DNA from: an uncultured Clostridia bacterium
GTDB lineage: Bacteria; Bacillota; Clostridia; Christensenellales; Aristaeellaceae
Assembly (NCBI GenBank): GCA_944333055.1
Contig: CALVKT010000042.1
Span: 1 to 58,663, forward strand
Length of the DNA stretch: 58,663 nt
Direction of reading: 5' to 3'
Shown here: positions 31,920 to 44,999 of the stretch, one piece after another
How the letters are laid out: the number at the start of each line of letters is the position of its first letter
How positions within the stretch are numbered: position 1 is the stretch's first letter
Notes under the pieces: model-generated
What the model saw: the letters and a program-made list of their open reading frames with translations, nothing else
Told to the model about the DNA's origin: nothing
Database searches by the model: none
Position numbers and translations under genes: made by a program

Positions 31920-33023
31920 ATGAAGATTGTATTGCAGCATCTGACCAAGACGTTTCCCGGCCGCGGCAAGGGGGAAAAGCGCGATGTGGTCGCCGTGAAC
32001 GACGTGTCGCTCACGATCCCGGATGGCGAGCTGATCGGTCTGCTCGGCCCCTCCGGCTGTGGCAAGAGCACGGCGCTCAACCTGCTCAGCGGCCTGCAAA
32101 AGCCCACTGCCGGTCGGATCTTCTTTGATGAAGAGGACGTGACGGCGCTGCCCGCGGAAAAGCGCGGCGTCGGGCTCGTGTTCCAGAGCTATGCGCTCTA
32201 TCCGCACCTGACGGTCTTGCAGAACATCCTGTTCCCGCTGCAAAACCTCAAGGGCAAGGAGCGGCTTTCCAAAGAAGAGATGCGCGAGAAGGCGTATGAA
32301 GCGGCCGGACTCGTGCAGATCGACGGCCTGATGGACAGGAAGCCCAGCGAGCTCTCCGGCGGCCAGCAGCAGCGCGTGGCCATCGCGCGGGCGCTGGTCA
32401 AGCGGCCGCGCGTGCTGCTGCTTGACGAGCCGCTCTCCAACCTCGACGCGCGCCTGCGCCTGCAGACGCGCGAGGAGATCCGCCGCATTCAGCGCGAGAC
32501 GGGCATCACGACCGTCTTTGTCACGCACGATCAGGAGGAGGCGATGAGCATCTCCGACAGGATCGTTGTCATGCGTGAGGGGGTCGTGCAGCAGGTCGGC
32601 AGGCCGCAGGCCGTTTACGACGAGCCGGACAACCTGTTCGTCGCCAGGTTTCTGGGCATACCGGGCATCAACGTCTTTGCGGGCCGGGTCGAAGGCGGGC
32701 GTGTGTGGATCGGACACGACGCAATCGTGGACGCGCAGGACGTGGGCGACCGGGACGTCTTTGTCGGCATACGGCCGGAAGGGCTGCTGCTCGCGCCGGA
32801 CGGCCCGCTGCCTTGCAGCCTGCGCGGCGTGGAGGTCATGGGCCGGGACATCAATGTCGTGGCGTCCCATCCGTGCGCGAAGAGCGCGTCGATTCGCGCA
32901 TGCATCGGCGCGCAGGAGCGGGTGGATGCTCGCGCGCAGACGGTGCGCTTCAGCGCGAAGCCGAACAAGACGTTCCTCTTTGACCGGGAGACCGGCGCGC
33001 GCATCCCGTTTGCGCATTGCTGA
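31920..33023 (+). CDS. Carbohydrate ABC importer ATPase (MsmX/UgpC-like)
   Basis: 367 residues. Walker [12 protein letters not shown], signature [15 protein letters not shown], Walker [12 protein letters not shown], switch His in VTHDQEEAM, and a C-terminal OB-fold (TOBE) half. Here the ATPase is encoded with its own permeases; in many Firmicutes it is a shared MsmX elsewhere. Starts 45 bp after the fumarase gene, so transcriptional linkage is possible. Confidence 0.92.
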   Translation: MKIVLQHLTKTFPGRGKGEKRDVVAVNDVSLTIPDGELIGLLGPSGCGKSTALNLLSGLQKPTAGRIFFDEEDVTALPAEKRGVGLVFQSYALYPHLTVLQNILFPLQNLKGKERLSKEEMREKAYEAAGLVQIDGLMDRKPSELSGGQQQRVAIARALVKRPRVLLLDEPLSNLDARLRLQTREEIRRIQRETGITTVFVTHDQEEAMSISDRIVVMREGVVQQVGRPQAVYDEPDNLFVARFLGIPGINVFAGRVEGGRVWIGHDAIVDAQDVGDRDVFVGIRPEGLLLAPDGPLPCSLRGVEVMGRDINVVASHPCAKSASIRACIGAQERVDARAQTVRFSAKPNKTFLFDRETGARIPFAHC

Positions 33024-33036
33024 TCGGGGGCGCAAG

Positions 33037-33930
33037 ATGGACAAAAAAAGCATGAAGGGCTGGCTCTATCTGCTGCCGGCCATCCTCTTTCTGGGCGCGT
33101 TCATGGTGTATCCGCTCATCGACGTGTTCATCTATTCCTTTGAGGAAGGATACAACTTCGCCTCTCAGACGTATACCGGCGTCGGGCTGTACAACTATTC
33201 CTATGTCCTGCGCGACCCTTACTTTTTGCAGGCGCTCAGGAACACGCTGATCCTGGTCGTGGTGACCGTGCCGCTGTCCACCGGCCTTGCGCTGCTGATC
33301 TCTGCGGCGCTCAGCTCGATTCGGGCGCTGCGCAGCCTCTATCAGACCGTCTACTTCCTGCCATATGTGACCAACACGCTGGCCGTCGGTCTGGTCTTCA
33401 TGATCCTCTTCAAGAAGACGCCGTACACGGATGGCCTCGTCAATCTGGTGATCCGGTGGTTCGGCGGGGAATCGATCGACTTTATCGACGGCCCCTATTG
33501 GGCAAAGATGTTCGTCCTGTGCTTTTACACGATCTGGACGGTCATGCCGTTCAAGATTCTGGTGCTCACCAGCGCGCTGGCCTCCGTGGACGAGGTGTAC
33601 TATCAGGCGGCGCGGGTGGACGGCACGTCGAAGCTGCGCACATTCGGGCGCATCACGCTGCCCATGATCTCGCCCACGCTCTTTTATCTGATCATCACGG
33701 GCTTTATCGGCGCGTTCAAGGCGTACAGCGATGCGGTTGCGCTCTTTGGCACGAACCTCAACGCCGCGCAGATGAACACGATTGTCGGCTATGTCTACGA
33801 CATGCTCTACGGAGACAGCGGCGGTTATCCGTCCTATGCGTCCGCGGCGGCGATCCTCCTGTTCGCCATCGTGCTGACCATCACGTGCATCAACCTGCTG
33901 ATCTCCAGAAAGCACGTCCACTATTCTTGA
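33037..33930 (+). CDS. Sugar ABC importer permease (MalF/UgpA-like)
   Basis: 297 residues, six helices. EAA-type loop in YYQAARVDGTSKLRTFGRIT LPM docks on the ATPase. Begins LYLLPAILFLGAFMVYPLID, the typical first helix. Starts 13 bp after the ATPase stop. Confidence 0.92.
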   Translation: MDKKSMKGWLYLLPAILFLGAFMVYPLIDVFIYSFEEGYNFASQTYTGVGLYNYSYVLRDPYFLQALRNTLILVVVTVPLSTGLALLISAALSSIRALRSLYQTVYFLPYVTNTLAVGLVFMILFKKTPYTDGLVNLVIRWFGGESIDFIDGPYWAKMFVLCFYTIWTVMPFKILVLTSALASVDEVYYQAARVDGTSKLRTFGRITLPMISPTLFYLIITGFIGAFKAYSDAVALFGTNLNAAQMNTIVGYVYDMLYGDSGGYPSYASAAAILLFAIVLTITCINLLISRKHVHYS

Positions 33931-33937
33931 GGGCTGA

Positions 33938-34810
33938 ATGATGGCAAGCGATTATACAAGGCTGGATCGTCCCCCAAAGGCGCGCGCGCGGCTGGGCAAG
34001 GCGCTCGTCTACCTGCTTTTGACCTTCTGGGCGCTGATGGTACTCTTCCCGTTCTACTGGATGATCCTCACCTCCGTCAAGAGCTACGGCGCGTACAACT
34101 CGGAGTACATCCCCATGCTCTACACGCTCGCCCCGACGCTTGAAAACTACGTCGAGGCGTTTACCGCCGTGCCGCTGGCGGATTACCTGCTCAACACGCT
34201 GATCTTCACCGTGCTGACCACCGCGCTGATGATGGTCGTGACCGTGCTGGCGGCATTCGCGTTTGCGCGGCTGAATTTCTTTGGCAAACAGGCGGCGTTC
34301 GTGGTCTTCCTGTCCCTGATGATGATCCCCAGCGAGCTGGTGGTCATCACCAACTACGTGACCATCACCAACCTCGACCTGCGCAACACGTTCACGGGTC
34401 TGGTGCTGCCGTCCGTCACGTCGGTGTTTTACATCTATCTGCTCAAGGAGCACTTCGAGCAGGTGCCGGACGACCTGTACTATGCCGCAAAGGTGGACGG
34501 CACGTCCGACCTCAAGTATCTGCTCAAGGTGATGATCCCCATCTGCAAGCCGACGATCGTCACCATCGCGATTCTCAAGGTCATCGAATGCTGGAACGCC
34601 TACGTCTGGCCGCGGCTGGTGACCGACGACGAGCGGTATTTCCTCGTCTCCAACGGGATACAGGCCATCCGCGAGAGCGGCTTTGGCCGGGAGAATATCC
34701 CCGCGATGATGGCGGCCGTCGTCTCCATCTCCATGCCGTTGATCGCGCTGTTCCTGATCTTCCGAAAAAAGATCATGGCCGGCGTCGCGAGGGGAGGTAC
34801 GAAGGGATGA
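33938..34810 (+). CDS. Sugar ABC importer permease (MalG/UgpE-like)
   Basis: 290 residues, six helices. EAA loop YYAAKVDGTSDLKYLLKVMI; typical LFPFYWMILTSVKS start. Overlaps the binding-protein gene by 4 bp (ATGA). Confidence 0.92.
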   Translation: MMASDYTRLDRPPKARARLGKALVYLLLTFWALMVLFPFYWMILTSVKSYGAYNSEYIPMLYTLAPTLENYVEAFTAVPLADYLLNTLIFTVLTTALMMVVTVLAAFAFARLNFFGKQAAFVVFLSLMMIPSELVVITNYVTITNLDLRNTFTGLVLPSVTSVFYIYLLKEHFEQVPDDLYYAAKVDGTSDLKYLLKVMIPICKPTIVTIAILKVIECWNAYVWPRLVTDDERYFLVSNGIQAIRESGFGRENIPAMMAAVVSISMPLIALFLIFRKKIMAGVARGGTKG

Positions 34811-36399
34811 GCAGAGGACGCACGGCGCTGCTCGCGGTCGCTTTGGCGGCCTGCCTTGCGCTGCTGAGCGGTTGCCACGGCAGGAAGGAGCTTGGGGCGT
34901 TTGCCGTGCCGGACGCGTTTGACACGACGCGCCGGCACGAGATCACATTCTGGGCGAAGAACGACACCAACATGACGCAGGTGGCGATCTACGAGGAGGC
35001 CATCGCCTCGTTTGAATCGCTGTATCCCAACATCGATGTGAATCTGCGCCTGTACACGGACTACGGCAAGATCTACAACGACGTCATCACCAACATCTCG
35101 ACCAACACGACGCCCAACGTCTGCATCACCTATCCGGATCACATCGCCACCTATCTGACCGGCACGAACAGCGTCGTGCCGCTCGATGCGCTCTTTGCGG
35201 ACGCGCAATACGGGCTGGCCGGCAGCGCACTCCGGTTTGATTCGCCGGGGCAGGAGGAGATCGTGCCGCAGTTTTTGCAGGAGTGCATGCTGGAGGGCAG
35301 CCACTACGCCATGCCCTTCATGCGCTCCACTGAGGCCTGCTACGTCAACAAGACCTATGTGGAGGCGCTGGGCTACACGCTGCCCGACGTGCTGACGTGG
35401 GATTTCATCTGGGAGGTGTCCGAGGCCGCGATGGCGAAGGACGCCGAGGGGAACTTCCTGATCAACGGGCAGAAGGTGATGATTCCTTTCATCTACAAAT
35501 CGACGGACAACATGATGATCCAGATGCTGCGCCAGAAACAGGCCGGTTATGCCGGAGAGGACGGCGAGATTCAGATCTTCAACGACACGACGAAGGCGCT
35601 GCTTTACACCGTCGCCGGGCACGCGGGAACGGGCGCGTTCTCCACGTTCAAGATCTCCAGCTATCCGGCGAATTTCCTGAACGCCGGGCAGTGCATCTTT
35701 GCCGTGGACTCCACGGCGGGCGCCACGTGGATGGGCTGCGACGCGCCGCTCATCGACATCAGCGAGGAGAAGCTCGTTGACTTTGACATCGAGGTCATGA
35801 TGGTGCCCCAGTTTGATCCCGAACATCCGCAGATGATCTCGCAGGGCCCGTCCGTGTGCGTCTTCAACAAGGAAGACCCGCAGGAGGTGCTGGCCTCGTG
35901 GCTTTTTGCGCAGTACCTGCTGACCGACGACGTGCAGATCGCTTACGCGTCCACGGAGGGCTACGTGCCCGTCACGACTCAGGCGCAGCAGTCCGAGCGG
36001 TACGCCGACTATTTGAGGAGAAGCGGCGAGGACAACGACGCGCACTACAGCGTGAAGATCGACGCGTCCAGGCTGCTGCTTGAGCACACGGACAAGACGT
36101 TTGTGACGCCCGTGTTCAACGGCTCCGCGTCCTTGCGCAATGCGGCGGGGCAGATGATCGAAGAGGTGACCAAGTCCGCGCGGCGCAAGAAGACGGTGGA
36201 CGAGGCGTACATGCAGGCCCTCTTTGCGGACATGACTGCTCTCTACCGGCTCGATCAGATCGAGACCGGCGGCTCTGCGGAGGAGGAGGATCTCGGTGCG
36301 CTGCCGGCGGCCTCCGCTGCGCTGCTCATCACGCTGGCCGCCGTCTGGTGCGCCATGGGCGCGTATGTGCTCGCGCAGGCGATTCGAAAGAAAAAGTGA
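34807..36399 (+). CDS. Sugar ABC substrate-binding lipoprotein with extra C-terminal membrane helix
   Basis: 530 residues. Lipobox LLSGC near residue 23. Solute-binding fold with HEITFWAKNDTNMTQVAIYE, VCITYPDHIATYL and YAMPFMRSTEACYVNKTYVE. Unusually, the end has a hydrophobic segment (ASAALLITLAAVWCAMGAYV) followed by AQAIRKKK. With the lipid anchor this would tether the protein at both ends. The ligand cannot be told; the family binds glycerol-3-phosphate, maltose-like and other sugars. Confidence 0.87.
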   Translation: MSRGRTALLAVALAACLALLSGCHGRKELGAFAVPDAFDTTRRHEITFWAKNDTNMTQVAIYEEAIASFESLYPNIDVNLRLYTDYGKIYNDVITNISTNTTPNVCITYPDHIATYLTGTNSVVPLDALFADAQYGLAGSALRFDSPGQEEIVPQFLQECMLEGSHYAMPFMRSTEACYVNKTYVEALGYTLPDVLTWDFIWEVSEAAMAKDAEGNFLINGQKVMIPFIYKSTDNMMIQMLRQKQAGYAGEDGEIQIFNDTTKALLYTVAGHAGTGAFSTFKISSYPANFLNAGQCIFAVDSTAGATWMGCDAPLIDISEEKLVDFDIEVMMVPQFDPEHPQMISQGPSVCVFNKEDPQEVLASWLFAQYLLTDDVQIAYASTEGYVPVTTQAQQSERYADYLRRSGEDNDAHYSVKIDASRLLLEHTDKTFVTPVFNGSASLRNAAGQMIEEVTKSARRKKTVDEAYMQALFADMTALYRLDQIETGGSAEEEDLGALPAASAALLITLAAVWCAMGAYVLAQAIRKKK

Positions 36400-36419
36400 T
36401 CATTTGCGGCGATTGCGCG

Positions 36420-36447
36420 TTGATTTTCCGGTTTTTTGTTGTATAAT
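36420..36447 (+). promoter_or_regulatory. Promoter of the small secreted protein
   Basis: TTGATT at 36420-36425, 16 bp, TATAAT at 36442-36447. Confidence 0.7.
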
Positions 36448-36490
36448 GTTGCTGTGCAATCGCGTAGATACAATACAGGAGGATACGAGT

Positions 36491-37162
36491 ATGAAGAAGT
36501 TTATCGCTGTGCTGCTGACCCTGACCATGGCGTTCTCCGGCTGCGCCGCGCTGGCCGAAGGCGTGATGACGCATGCGGAATATGTCGCGGCTGCAATCGA
36601 CACCGAGGTCGTCGTGGAAACCTACGTGCAGGCCAAGCAGTCCTGGTGGGAGAACAAGGCCACCGTGTATTGCCAGTCTGAAGACGGCGCGTATTTCCTG
36701 TATGAGATGGCCTGCTCGGAGGAAGATTACGCCAAGCTGGAGCAGGGCACCAAGATCCGCGTGACCGGCTACAAGGCCGAGTGGGCCGGCGAGGTGGAGA
36801 TCGTCGATGCGACCTTTGAAATCCTCGAAGGCAGCTACATCGCGCAGGCGCAGGACATGACCGCGCTGCTGGGCACGGATGAGCTGATCGCCCATCAGAA
36901 CGAGTTCGCCGCCTTCAAGGGCATGACCATCGAGAAAGTGGAATACAAGAACGGCCAGCCGGGCGACGACATCTATGTGACCGCCTCTGTGGGCGGCCAG
37001 AGCTACAACTTCTGCGTGGAAGTCTACCTGACCGGCACCGAGACCGACGTGTACAAGGCCGTGGGCGAGCTCAAGCCCGGCGACGTCGTGGACATGGAAG
37101 GCTATCTGTACTGGTATGAGGGCGTCAACCCGCACATCACATCCGTGACGCTGGTCAAGTAA
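36491..37162 (+). CDS. Secreted OB-fold-like protein of unknown function
   Basis: 223 residues from the ATG at 36491 (AGGAGGATACGAGT upstream). Signal MKKFIAVLLTLTMAFSGCAA with a possible lipobox FSGC or cleavage after ALA. The body shows two similar stretches: YFLYEMACSEEDYAKLEQGT KIRVTGYKAEWAG, and SYNFCVEVYLTGTETDVYKA followed by VGELKPGDVVDMEGYLYWYE. The GTKIRVTGYK and GDVVDMEGYL turns are typical OB-fold strands, suggesting two OB domains. I know no function. Lone gene with its own promoter. Confidence 0.6.
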   Translation: MKKFIAVLLTLTMAFSGCAALAEGVMTHAEYVAAAIDTEVVVETYVQAKQSWWENKATVYCQSEDGAYFLYEMACSEEDYAKLEQGTKIRVTGYKAEWAGEVEIVDATFEILEGSYIAQAQDMTALLGTDELIAHQNEFAAFKGMTIEKVEYKNGQPGDDIYVTASVGGQSYNFCVEVYLTGTETDVYKAVGELKPGDVVDMEGYLYWYEGVNPHITSVTLVK

Positions 37163-37175
37163 ACGCCGAACCTGA

Positions 37176-37396
37176 TCAAAGCCGCTCCGATGCGGCGCGG
37201 ACAGACCGTAAAAAAGTCTTGTCTTCGGTCTACAGCCTTTTCCTGTGCGCGCGGCGCACGGGAAAAGGATATCGAAAGCGGCTTGCAGCCGCGACATGGC
37301 ACATGAAGGGGCTGCGGCCCCTTCATCCATCTCCGGGGATGGATGACACTTCTTAAATATGCCGGCCGCTCCGTGACGGAGCGGCTTTTCATATGT
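37176..37396 (+). other. Array of tandem hairpins, ending in a terminator
   Basis: No gene. Seven successive self-complementary units: GCCGCTCCGATGCGGC; AGACCG...CGGTCT; CCTTTTCC-T-GTGCGC with GGCGCAC-G-GGAAAAGG; GCGGCTTGCAGCCGC; GAAGGGGCTGCGGCCCCTTC; ATCCATCTCCGGGGATGGAT; GCCGCTCCGTGACGGAGCGGC followed by TTTT. The first may end the gene before it and the last is a good terminator; the rest are unexplained. Confidence 0.55.
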
Positions 37397-37570
37397 GGAT
37401 AAAGAAAACGGCGTCTGGGCAGATTCTCATTGGATGGGCCGTCGCCTGTGTGAGAAAGGCTTCTCGACCGGGCATGAGCGCATGGCGCATCGATGCGCAA
37501 AAGTGACAGAATTAAAGGCTGAATATTGAACAAAACGAATGATGTATTTCGAAAAATTTATTCTATTGTA

Positions 37571-37599
37571 TTGAAAAATTTATACAGTTCGGGTATACT
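37571..37599 (+). promoter_or_regulatory. ATP synthase operon promoter
   Basis: TTGAAA at 37571-37576, 17 bp, TATACT at 37594-37599. It lies after the upstream in-frame ATG at 37526, which shows the real first start is 37682. Confidence 0.8.
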
Positions 37600-37681
37600 G
37601 TTCCAGTCGGGCTTTGCGGATGAACTGGCAGCACGCTTGCGCGAGTCCATGCGGACGTTTGGCATCATGGGGGGAGTCGAG

Positions 37682-37909
37682 ATGAAGTACTTGTCGCTGC
37701 TGATGTGGGTGGGACAGTTCGGTTTTTCCTGCCTGTTTCCGGTATGCGTATTCCTGATGCTGGGCGCATACCTGCAAAACCGCTTTGAAACGGGAACGTG
37801 GGTGGTCGTCGTGCTGGGCATCATCGGCCTTTTGACCAGCATCAGCACTGCGCGTTCCTGCCTGCGCGCCATGCGCAGGGAGATCGAACGAATCGGCGGC
37901 AAGCGCTGA
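37682..37909 (+). CDS. ATP synthase accessory protein AtpZ/AtpI-like
   Basis: 75 residues from the ATG at 37682 (GGGGGGAGTCGAG upstream). Two membrane helices (SLLMWVGQFGFSCLFPVCVF and TWVVVVLGIIGLLTSISTAR). Small two-helix proteins at this place help assemble the c ring or move ions such as Mg2+ or Ca2+ with the following membrane protein. Confidence 0.75.
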   Translation: MKYLSLLMWVGQFGFSCLFPVCVFLMLGAYLQNRFETGTWVVVVLGIIGLLTSISTARSCLRAMRREIERIGGKR

Positions 37910-37941
37910 ATGTGCATGATGGAAAAGAGGAATGTCTGAAT

Positions 37942-38424
37942 ATGAAATTACAGCCTGCATCGCGAAAGGAAGTCAGGCGCATCGCCGCGGGAACGTGTGC
38001 CGGCGGCGTGCTGCTCCTGCTGGTCTTCTATGCGCTCGCTCTGGCCGGAATCGGGACGTTTGACGAGCGTGTGATCATCGGCGTTCTGGGCGGCTGCGCG
38101 GTCGCCATCCTGAATTTCGCGCTGCTGTGCCTGACCGTTCAAAAGGCCGTGCGCATCGGCGAACAGAAGGCGATGAAGGCGTTCATTCAGGGGAGCTACA
38201 ACGGGCGTCTGTTCATGCAGGCGGCATGGATCATCGCGGCGTTCCTGATCCCGCAGATTCACGTGATTGCGGCGGCTGTGCCGATGCTCTTTCCCAATCT
38301 GATGATCTTCTTTTTGCAGGCCGGGGGCAAGCTGGTGACGCCCGGCGCGCGCAGGAACCCGCCGGCGCAGCCGGAAGAGGAAGAAGAGGAAGAAGAGGAA
38401 CACAGGGGTCCCTTTGAAGTGTAA
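37942..38424 (+). CDS. ATP synthase protein I (AtpI)-like membrane protein
   Basis: 160 residues, four helices, ending in a striking tail of nine consecutive Glu (QPEEEEEEEEEHRGPFEV). It fits the ATP synthase I/AtpI family by size, helices and position before atpB. Probably a chaperone for c-ring assembly. Confidence 0.65.
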   Translation: MKLQPASRKEVRRIAAGTCAGGVLLLLVFYALALAGIGTFDERVIIGVLGGCAVAILNFALLCLTVQKAVRIGEQKAMKAFIQGSYNGRLFMQAAWIIAAFLIPQIHVIAAAVPMLFPNLMIFFLQAGGKLVTPGARRNPPAQPEEEEEEEEEHRGPFEV

Positions 38425-38458
38425 GCCTGTTCACCAATCTGACGAGGAGAGCTTGACT

Positions 38459-39337
38459 ATGGACGTATCCATCAACGGCGCACGCATACTCCGTACATTT
38501 GAAAATGTGCCCCTGTTTGGCACGGTTCAGATCACGCAGACGCTGACGGTCAGCTGGCTGGTGATGCTCATCATCACGGGGCTTTGCATCTGGCTGGGCT
38601 CCGGCCTCAAGGTGACGGGCATCTCGCGCAGGCAGGCTGTCGCGGAGATGGGGTATCATGCGATTGTGAATTTCGTCCGCGGCAATATGGGGCCGGAGTT
38701 TGACCGGTATATCCCGCTGGTGTGCGCGATCTTCGTGACCAGCATCGTCTCCAATCTGATCAGCCTTCTGGGCATCTGGAGTCCGACGGCGGATCTGATG
38801 ACGGAGCTGGCATGGGGGCTGGTGGTGTTCGTGCTGATCACCTATCACAAGATCAAGGCTTCCGGCATCCTGGGTTATCTGCGCGGTTTTCTCGATCCGA
38901 TCTTCATCCTTCTGCCCATCAATATCATGTCCGAGTGCTTCACGCCGGTCTCCATGGCATGCCGTCACTTCGGCAACATTCTCTCCGGCACGGTCATCAG
39001 CACGCTGATCTATGCGGCGCTGACGGTGGCCAGCAATGCGCTCTTTGATGCGCTGGGTTCCAGCCTGCCCGTCGCCGTGATCGTGACGCTGCTGGGCCTT
39101 TTGCCGGCCATCCGGGGATACCGGCAGAAGAAGAAGCGCATCATGATTCCGGGGATCATCGTCGCCGTGCTCGGCATGCTGGCGGTCATCACCCATCTGG
39201 GCGTGAGGTATCCGTGGCTGACCATCGGCCTGCCGGCCATTCCGAGCCTGTATTTCGACTGGTTCGGCGGCTGCATCCAGGCGTTTATCTTCTGCACGCT
39301 GACCACCCTCTTCATCAAACAGGCGGCAGGCGACTGA
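38459..39337 (+). CDS. atpB: ATP synthase subunit a
   Basis: 292 residues (usual 220-270). The essential Arg is in SMACRHFGNILSG and the last helix is GGCIQAFIFCTLTTLFI. Between them lie about 105 residues where about 45 are usual: the extra part holds another helical pair and a basic loop (RGYRQKKKR). It forms the ion half-channels beside the c ring. Start at 38459, after GAGGAGAGC. Confidence 0.9.
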   Translation: MDVSINGARILRTFENVPLFGTVQITQTLTVSWLVMLIITGLCIWLGSGLKVTGISRRQAVAEMGYHAIVNFVRGNMGPEFDRYIPLVCAIFVTSIVSNLISLLGIWSPTADLMTELAWGLVVFVLITYHKIKASGILGYLRGFLDPIFILLPINIMSECFTPVSMACRHFGNILSGTVISTLIYAALTVASNALFDALGSSLPVAVIVTLLGLLPAIRGYRQKKKRIMIPGIIVAVLGMLAVITHLGVRYPWLTIGLPAIPSLYFDWFGGCIQAFIFCTLTTLFIKQAAGD

Positions 39338-39381
39338 GCTGCGCTGCCCTTTGAATAGTGACAAGGACAACATTTTTTTAG

Positions 39382-39672
<291 letters not shown>

Positions 39673-39717
39673 CTGACTCCGGCATCACGACAAAACCTGC
39701 CGGAAGGAGGCAGCACA

Positions 39718-40224
39718 ATGGATCTTTACCAGTCCCTTGTGACGGTCAACCCCGTCACCTTGATCGCGCAGATCTGCAACCTGTTCTTGCAGATGCTCCT
39801 CGTGAAGATTTTCTTCCTGGACAAGATCAAGGCCGTCCTGGATGCGCGTCGCGAGGCAGCTGACAAGGAGATTACCGACGCGAAGCAGGCCAGGGAAGAG
39901 GCCATGGTCATCAAAGCGGCGTACGAGCAGAACATGCTCGAGTCCAGGGCCAGGGCGGATTCCATCCTGCGCGAAGCGCAGCAGACCGCGGCCAGGCGCG
40001 GCGAGCAGATCATCAGCGATGCGCAGCGCACCGCCGCACAGATGAAGCAAAAGGCGGAGATGGAGATCGCGCGCGAGAAGAAGCGCGCCCTCAACGACGC
40101 CAAGGATGAGATTTCCGAGATCGCCATGGGCATTGCCGGAAAGGTCGTCGGCAGGGCGCTGACGCCGGAGGATCACGCGCAGATGGTGGATCACTTTATC
40201 GATGAATTGGGTGACGAAGCATGA
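39718..40224 (+). CDS. atpF: ATP synthase subunit b
   Basis: 168 residues: one N-terminal membrane helix (LIAQICNLFLQMLLVKIFFL) and a long charged coiled coil rich in Ala, Glu, Arg and Lys. Peripheral stalk. Overlaps atpH by 4 bp. Confidence 0.9.
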   Translation: MDLYQSLVTVNPVTLIAQICNLFLQMLLVKIFFLDKIKAVLDARREAADKEITDAKQAREEAMVIKAAYEQNMLESRARADSILREAQQTAARRGEQIISDAQRTAAQMKQKAEMEIAREKKRALNDAKDEISEIAMGIAGKVVGRALTPEDHAQMVDHFIDELGDEA

Positions 40225-40760
40225 CGGAGGCTGCAAGCGTTTACGGCGCGTCCCTGTACGATTTGGCTCGTGACGAGGGCAAGAGCGACGTCATGCTTTC
40301 GCAGCTCAGGACGCTGGATGCGTGCTTTGAGCAGAACGCGGATTTCCTGCGGCTTCTGTGCACGCCCGATCTGCCCAAGGCGGAGCGCGTCGCGATTCTG
40401 GACCGCTGCTTTGCGGGCAAAATCGACGGGTATCTGCTCAATTTCCTGAAGATCCTGACCGAGAGAGGGCATATCCGGCAATTCAGCGGCTGCGTGCGGG
40501 CGTTTCGGGCGCTCTACAACGATGATCACGGCATCATGCCGGTGACGGTGGTGACGGCCGTGCCCATGACGGACGGCCAGAAGGCGCGCCTTTGCCAAAA
40601 ACTCTCGCAGATCACCGGAAAGCGGATCGAGCTGACCCACAAAATCGACCCGTCTTGCATCGGCGGCGTTTGCCTCGATTACGACGGCAAGCGCGTAGAC
40701 GACACGATCGTGTACCGGCTTGACACGGTGAGCCAGCTGCTCAAGAACACCATACTCTGA
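40221..40760 (+). CDS. atpH: ATP synthase subunit delta
   Basis: 179 residues. N-terminal helical domain ([20 protein letters not shown]) and the typical C-terminal [20 protein letters not shown]. It joins the b stalk to the alpha3beta3 head. Confidence 0.9.
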   Translation: MTEAASVYGASLYDLARDEGKSDVMLSQLRTLDACFEQNADFLRLLCTPDLPKAERVAILDRCFAGKIDGYLLNFLKILTERGHIRQFSGCVRAFRALYNDDHGIMPVTVVTAVPMTDGQKARLCQKLSQITGKRIELTHKIDPSCIGGVCLDYDGKRVDDTIVYRLDTVSQLLKNTIL

Positions 40761-40780
40761 TGGGAGAAAGCAGGAACGGT

Positions 40781-42292
<1,512 letters not shown>

Positions 42293-42312
42293 CGGAAAGG
42301 AGGGGGTAAGGG

Positions 42313-43167
42313 ATGGCTGGCGCATCCATGAAGGACATCAAGCTGCGCATCCGCAGCGTGGAGAGCACCATGCAGATCACCAAAGCGATGGAACTCGTCG
42401 CCTCCTCCAAGCTCAGACGGGCCAGAGAACGACAGGAGCACGCCCGTCCTTATTTTATGGAGCTGCGGGACACGCTGGCGGCCATCGAAGAGAGCACGCG
42501 CGACTTCTCCTCGCCGTATCAGAGGCGGCGCGATGTGCGCAAGCGCTGCCTCATCATGATCGCGGGCGACCGCGGGCTGGCCGGCGGCTACAACGCCAAC
42601 ATCATCAAGGCCGTGACCGGGATGATGGGGGGCGATACGCCCGTCTGCATCCTGCCCATCGGCAAGCGCGCCATGGATTTTTGCAGCCGCAAGGGCATCG
42701 AAGTCGTGACGGCGGCGTTCGCCGAGGCGGGGAGCGTTTCCGTGGCGGACTGCTTTGCCATCAGCGATCTGATCACAAAGGGATATCTGAGCGGACAGTT
42801 TGACGAGGTGTCCATCGTATACACGCAGTTTGTCTCCATGCTCACGCAGACGCCGGCGAGCGAAAGCCTGCTTCCGCTCCGGGCGGGAACGGACGAAAAG
42901 CGTGAAAAGCCGCGTTCGCTGGTGCTCTATGAGCCCAGACCCGAAGAGGTGTACGACGCGATTGTGCCCGGGTATATCGCGGGCATGATCTACGGCGCGC
43001 TGTGCGAGGCCGTCACCAGCGAGCAGGGTGCGCGCCGCACGGCCATGGAGGCGGCCAGCAAGAACGCGGCAGAGATGATCGAGGATCTCAGCCTGCGCTA
43101 CAACCGCGCGCGACAGGGCGCCATCACGCAGGAACTGACCGAAATCGTCGCGGGCGCGGAGCATTGA
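42313..43167 (+). CDS. atpG: ATP synthase subunit gamma
   Basis: 284 residues. N-terminal shaft helix KDIKLRIRSVESTMQITKAM ELVAS and C-terminal helix EMIEDLSLRYNRARQGAITQ ELTEI. Rotor shaft. Start at 42313 behind AAAGGAGGGGG. Confidence 0.94.
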   Translation: MAGASMKDIKLRIRSVESTMQITKAMELVASSKLRRARERQEHARPYFMELRDTLAAIEESTRDFSSPYQRRRDVRKRCLIMIAGDRGLAGGYNANIIKAVTGMMGGDTPVCILPIGKRAMDFCSRKGIEVVTAAFAEAGSVSVADCFAISDLITKGYLSGQFDEVSIVYTQFVSMLTQTPASESLLPLRAGTDEKREKPRSLVLYEPRPEEVYDAIVPGYIAGMIYGALCEAVTSEQGARRTAMEAASKNAAEMIEDLSLRYNRARQGAITQELTEIVAGAEH

Positions 43168-43179
43168 CGCGCGACTTGA

Positions 43180-44997
<1,818 letters not shown>

Positions 44998-44999
<2 letters not shown>

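Noticed and set aside
37526-37681. Upstream start for the AtpZ/AtpI-like protein
   Set aside because: The operon promoter lies inside that extension and a strong ribosome site precedes the ATG at 37682.
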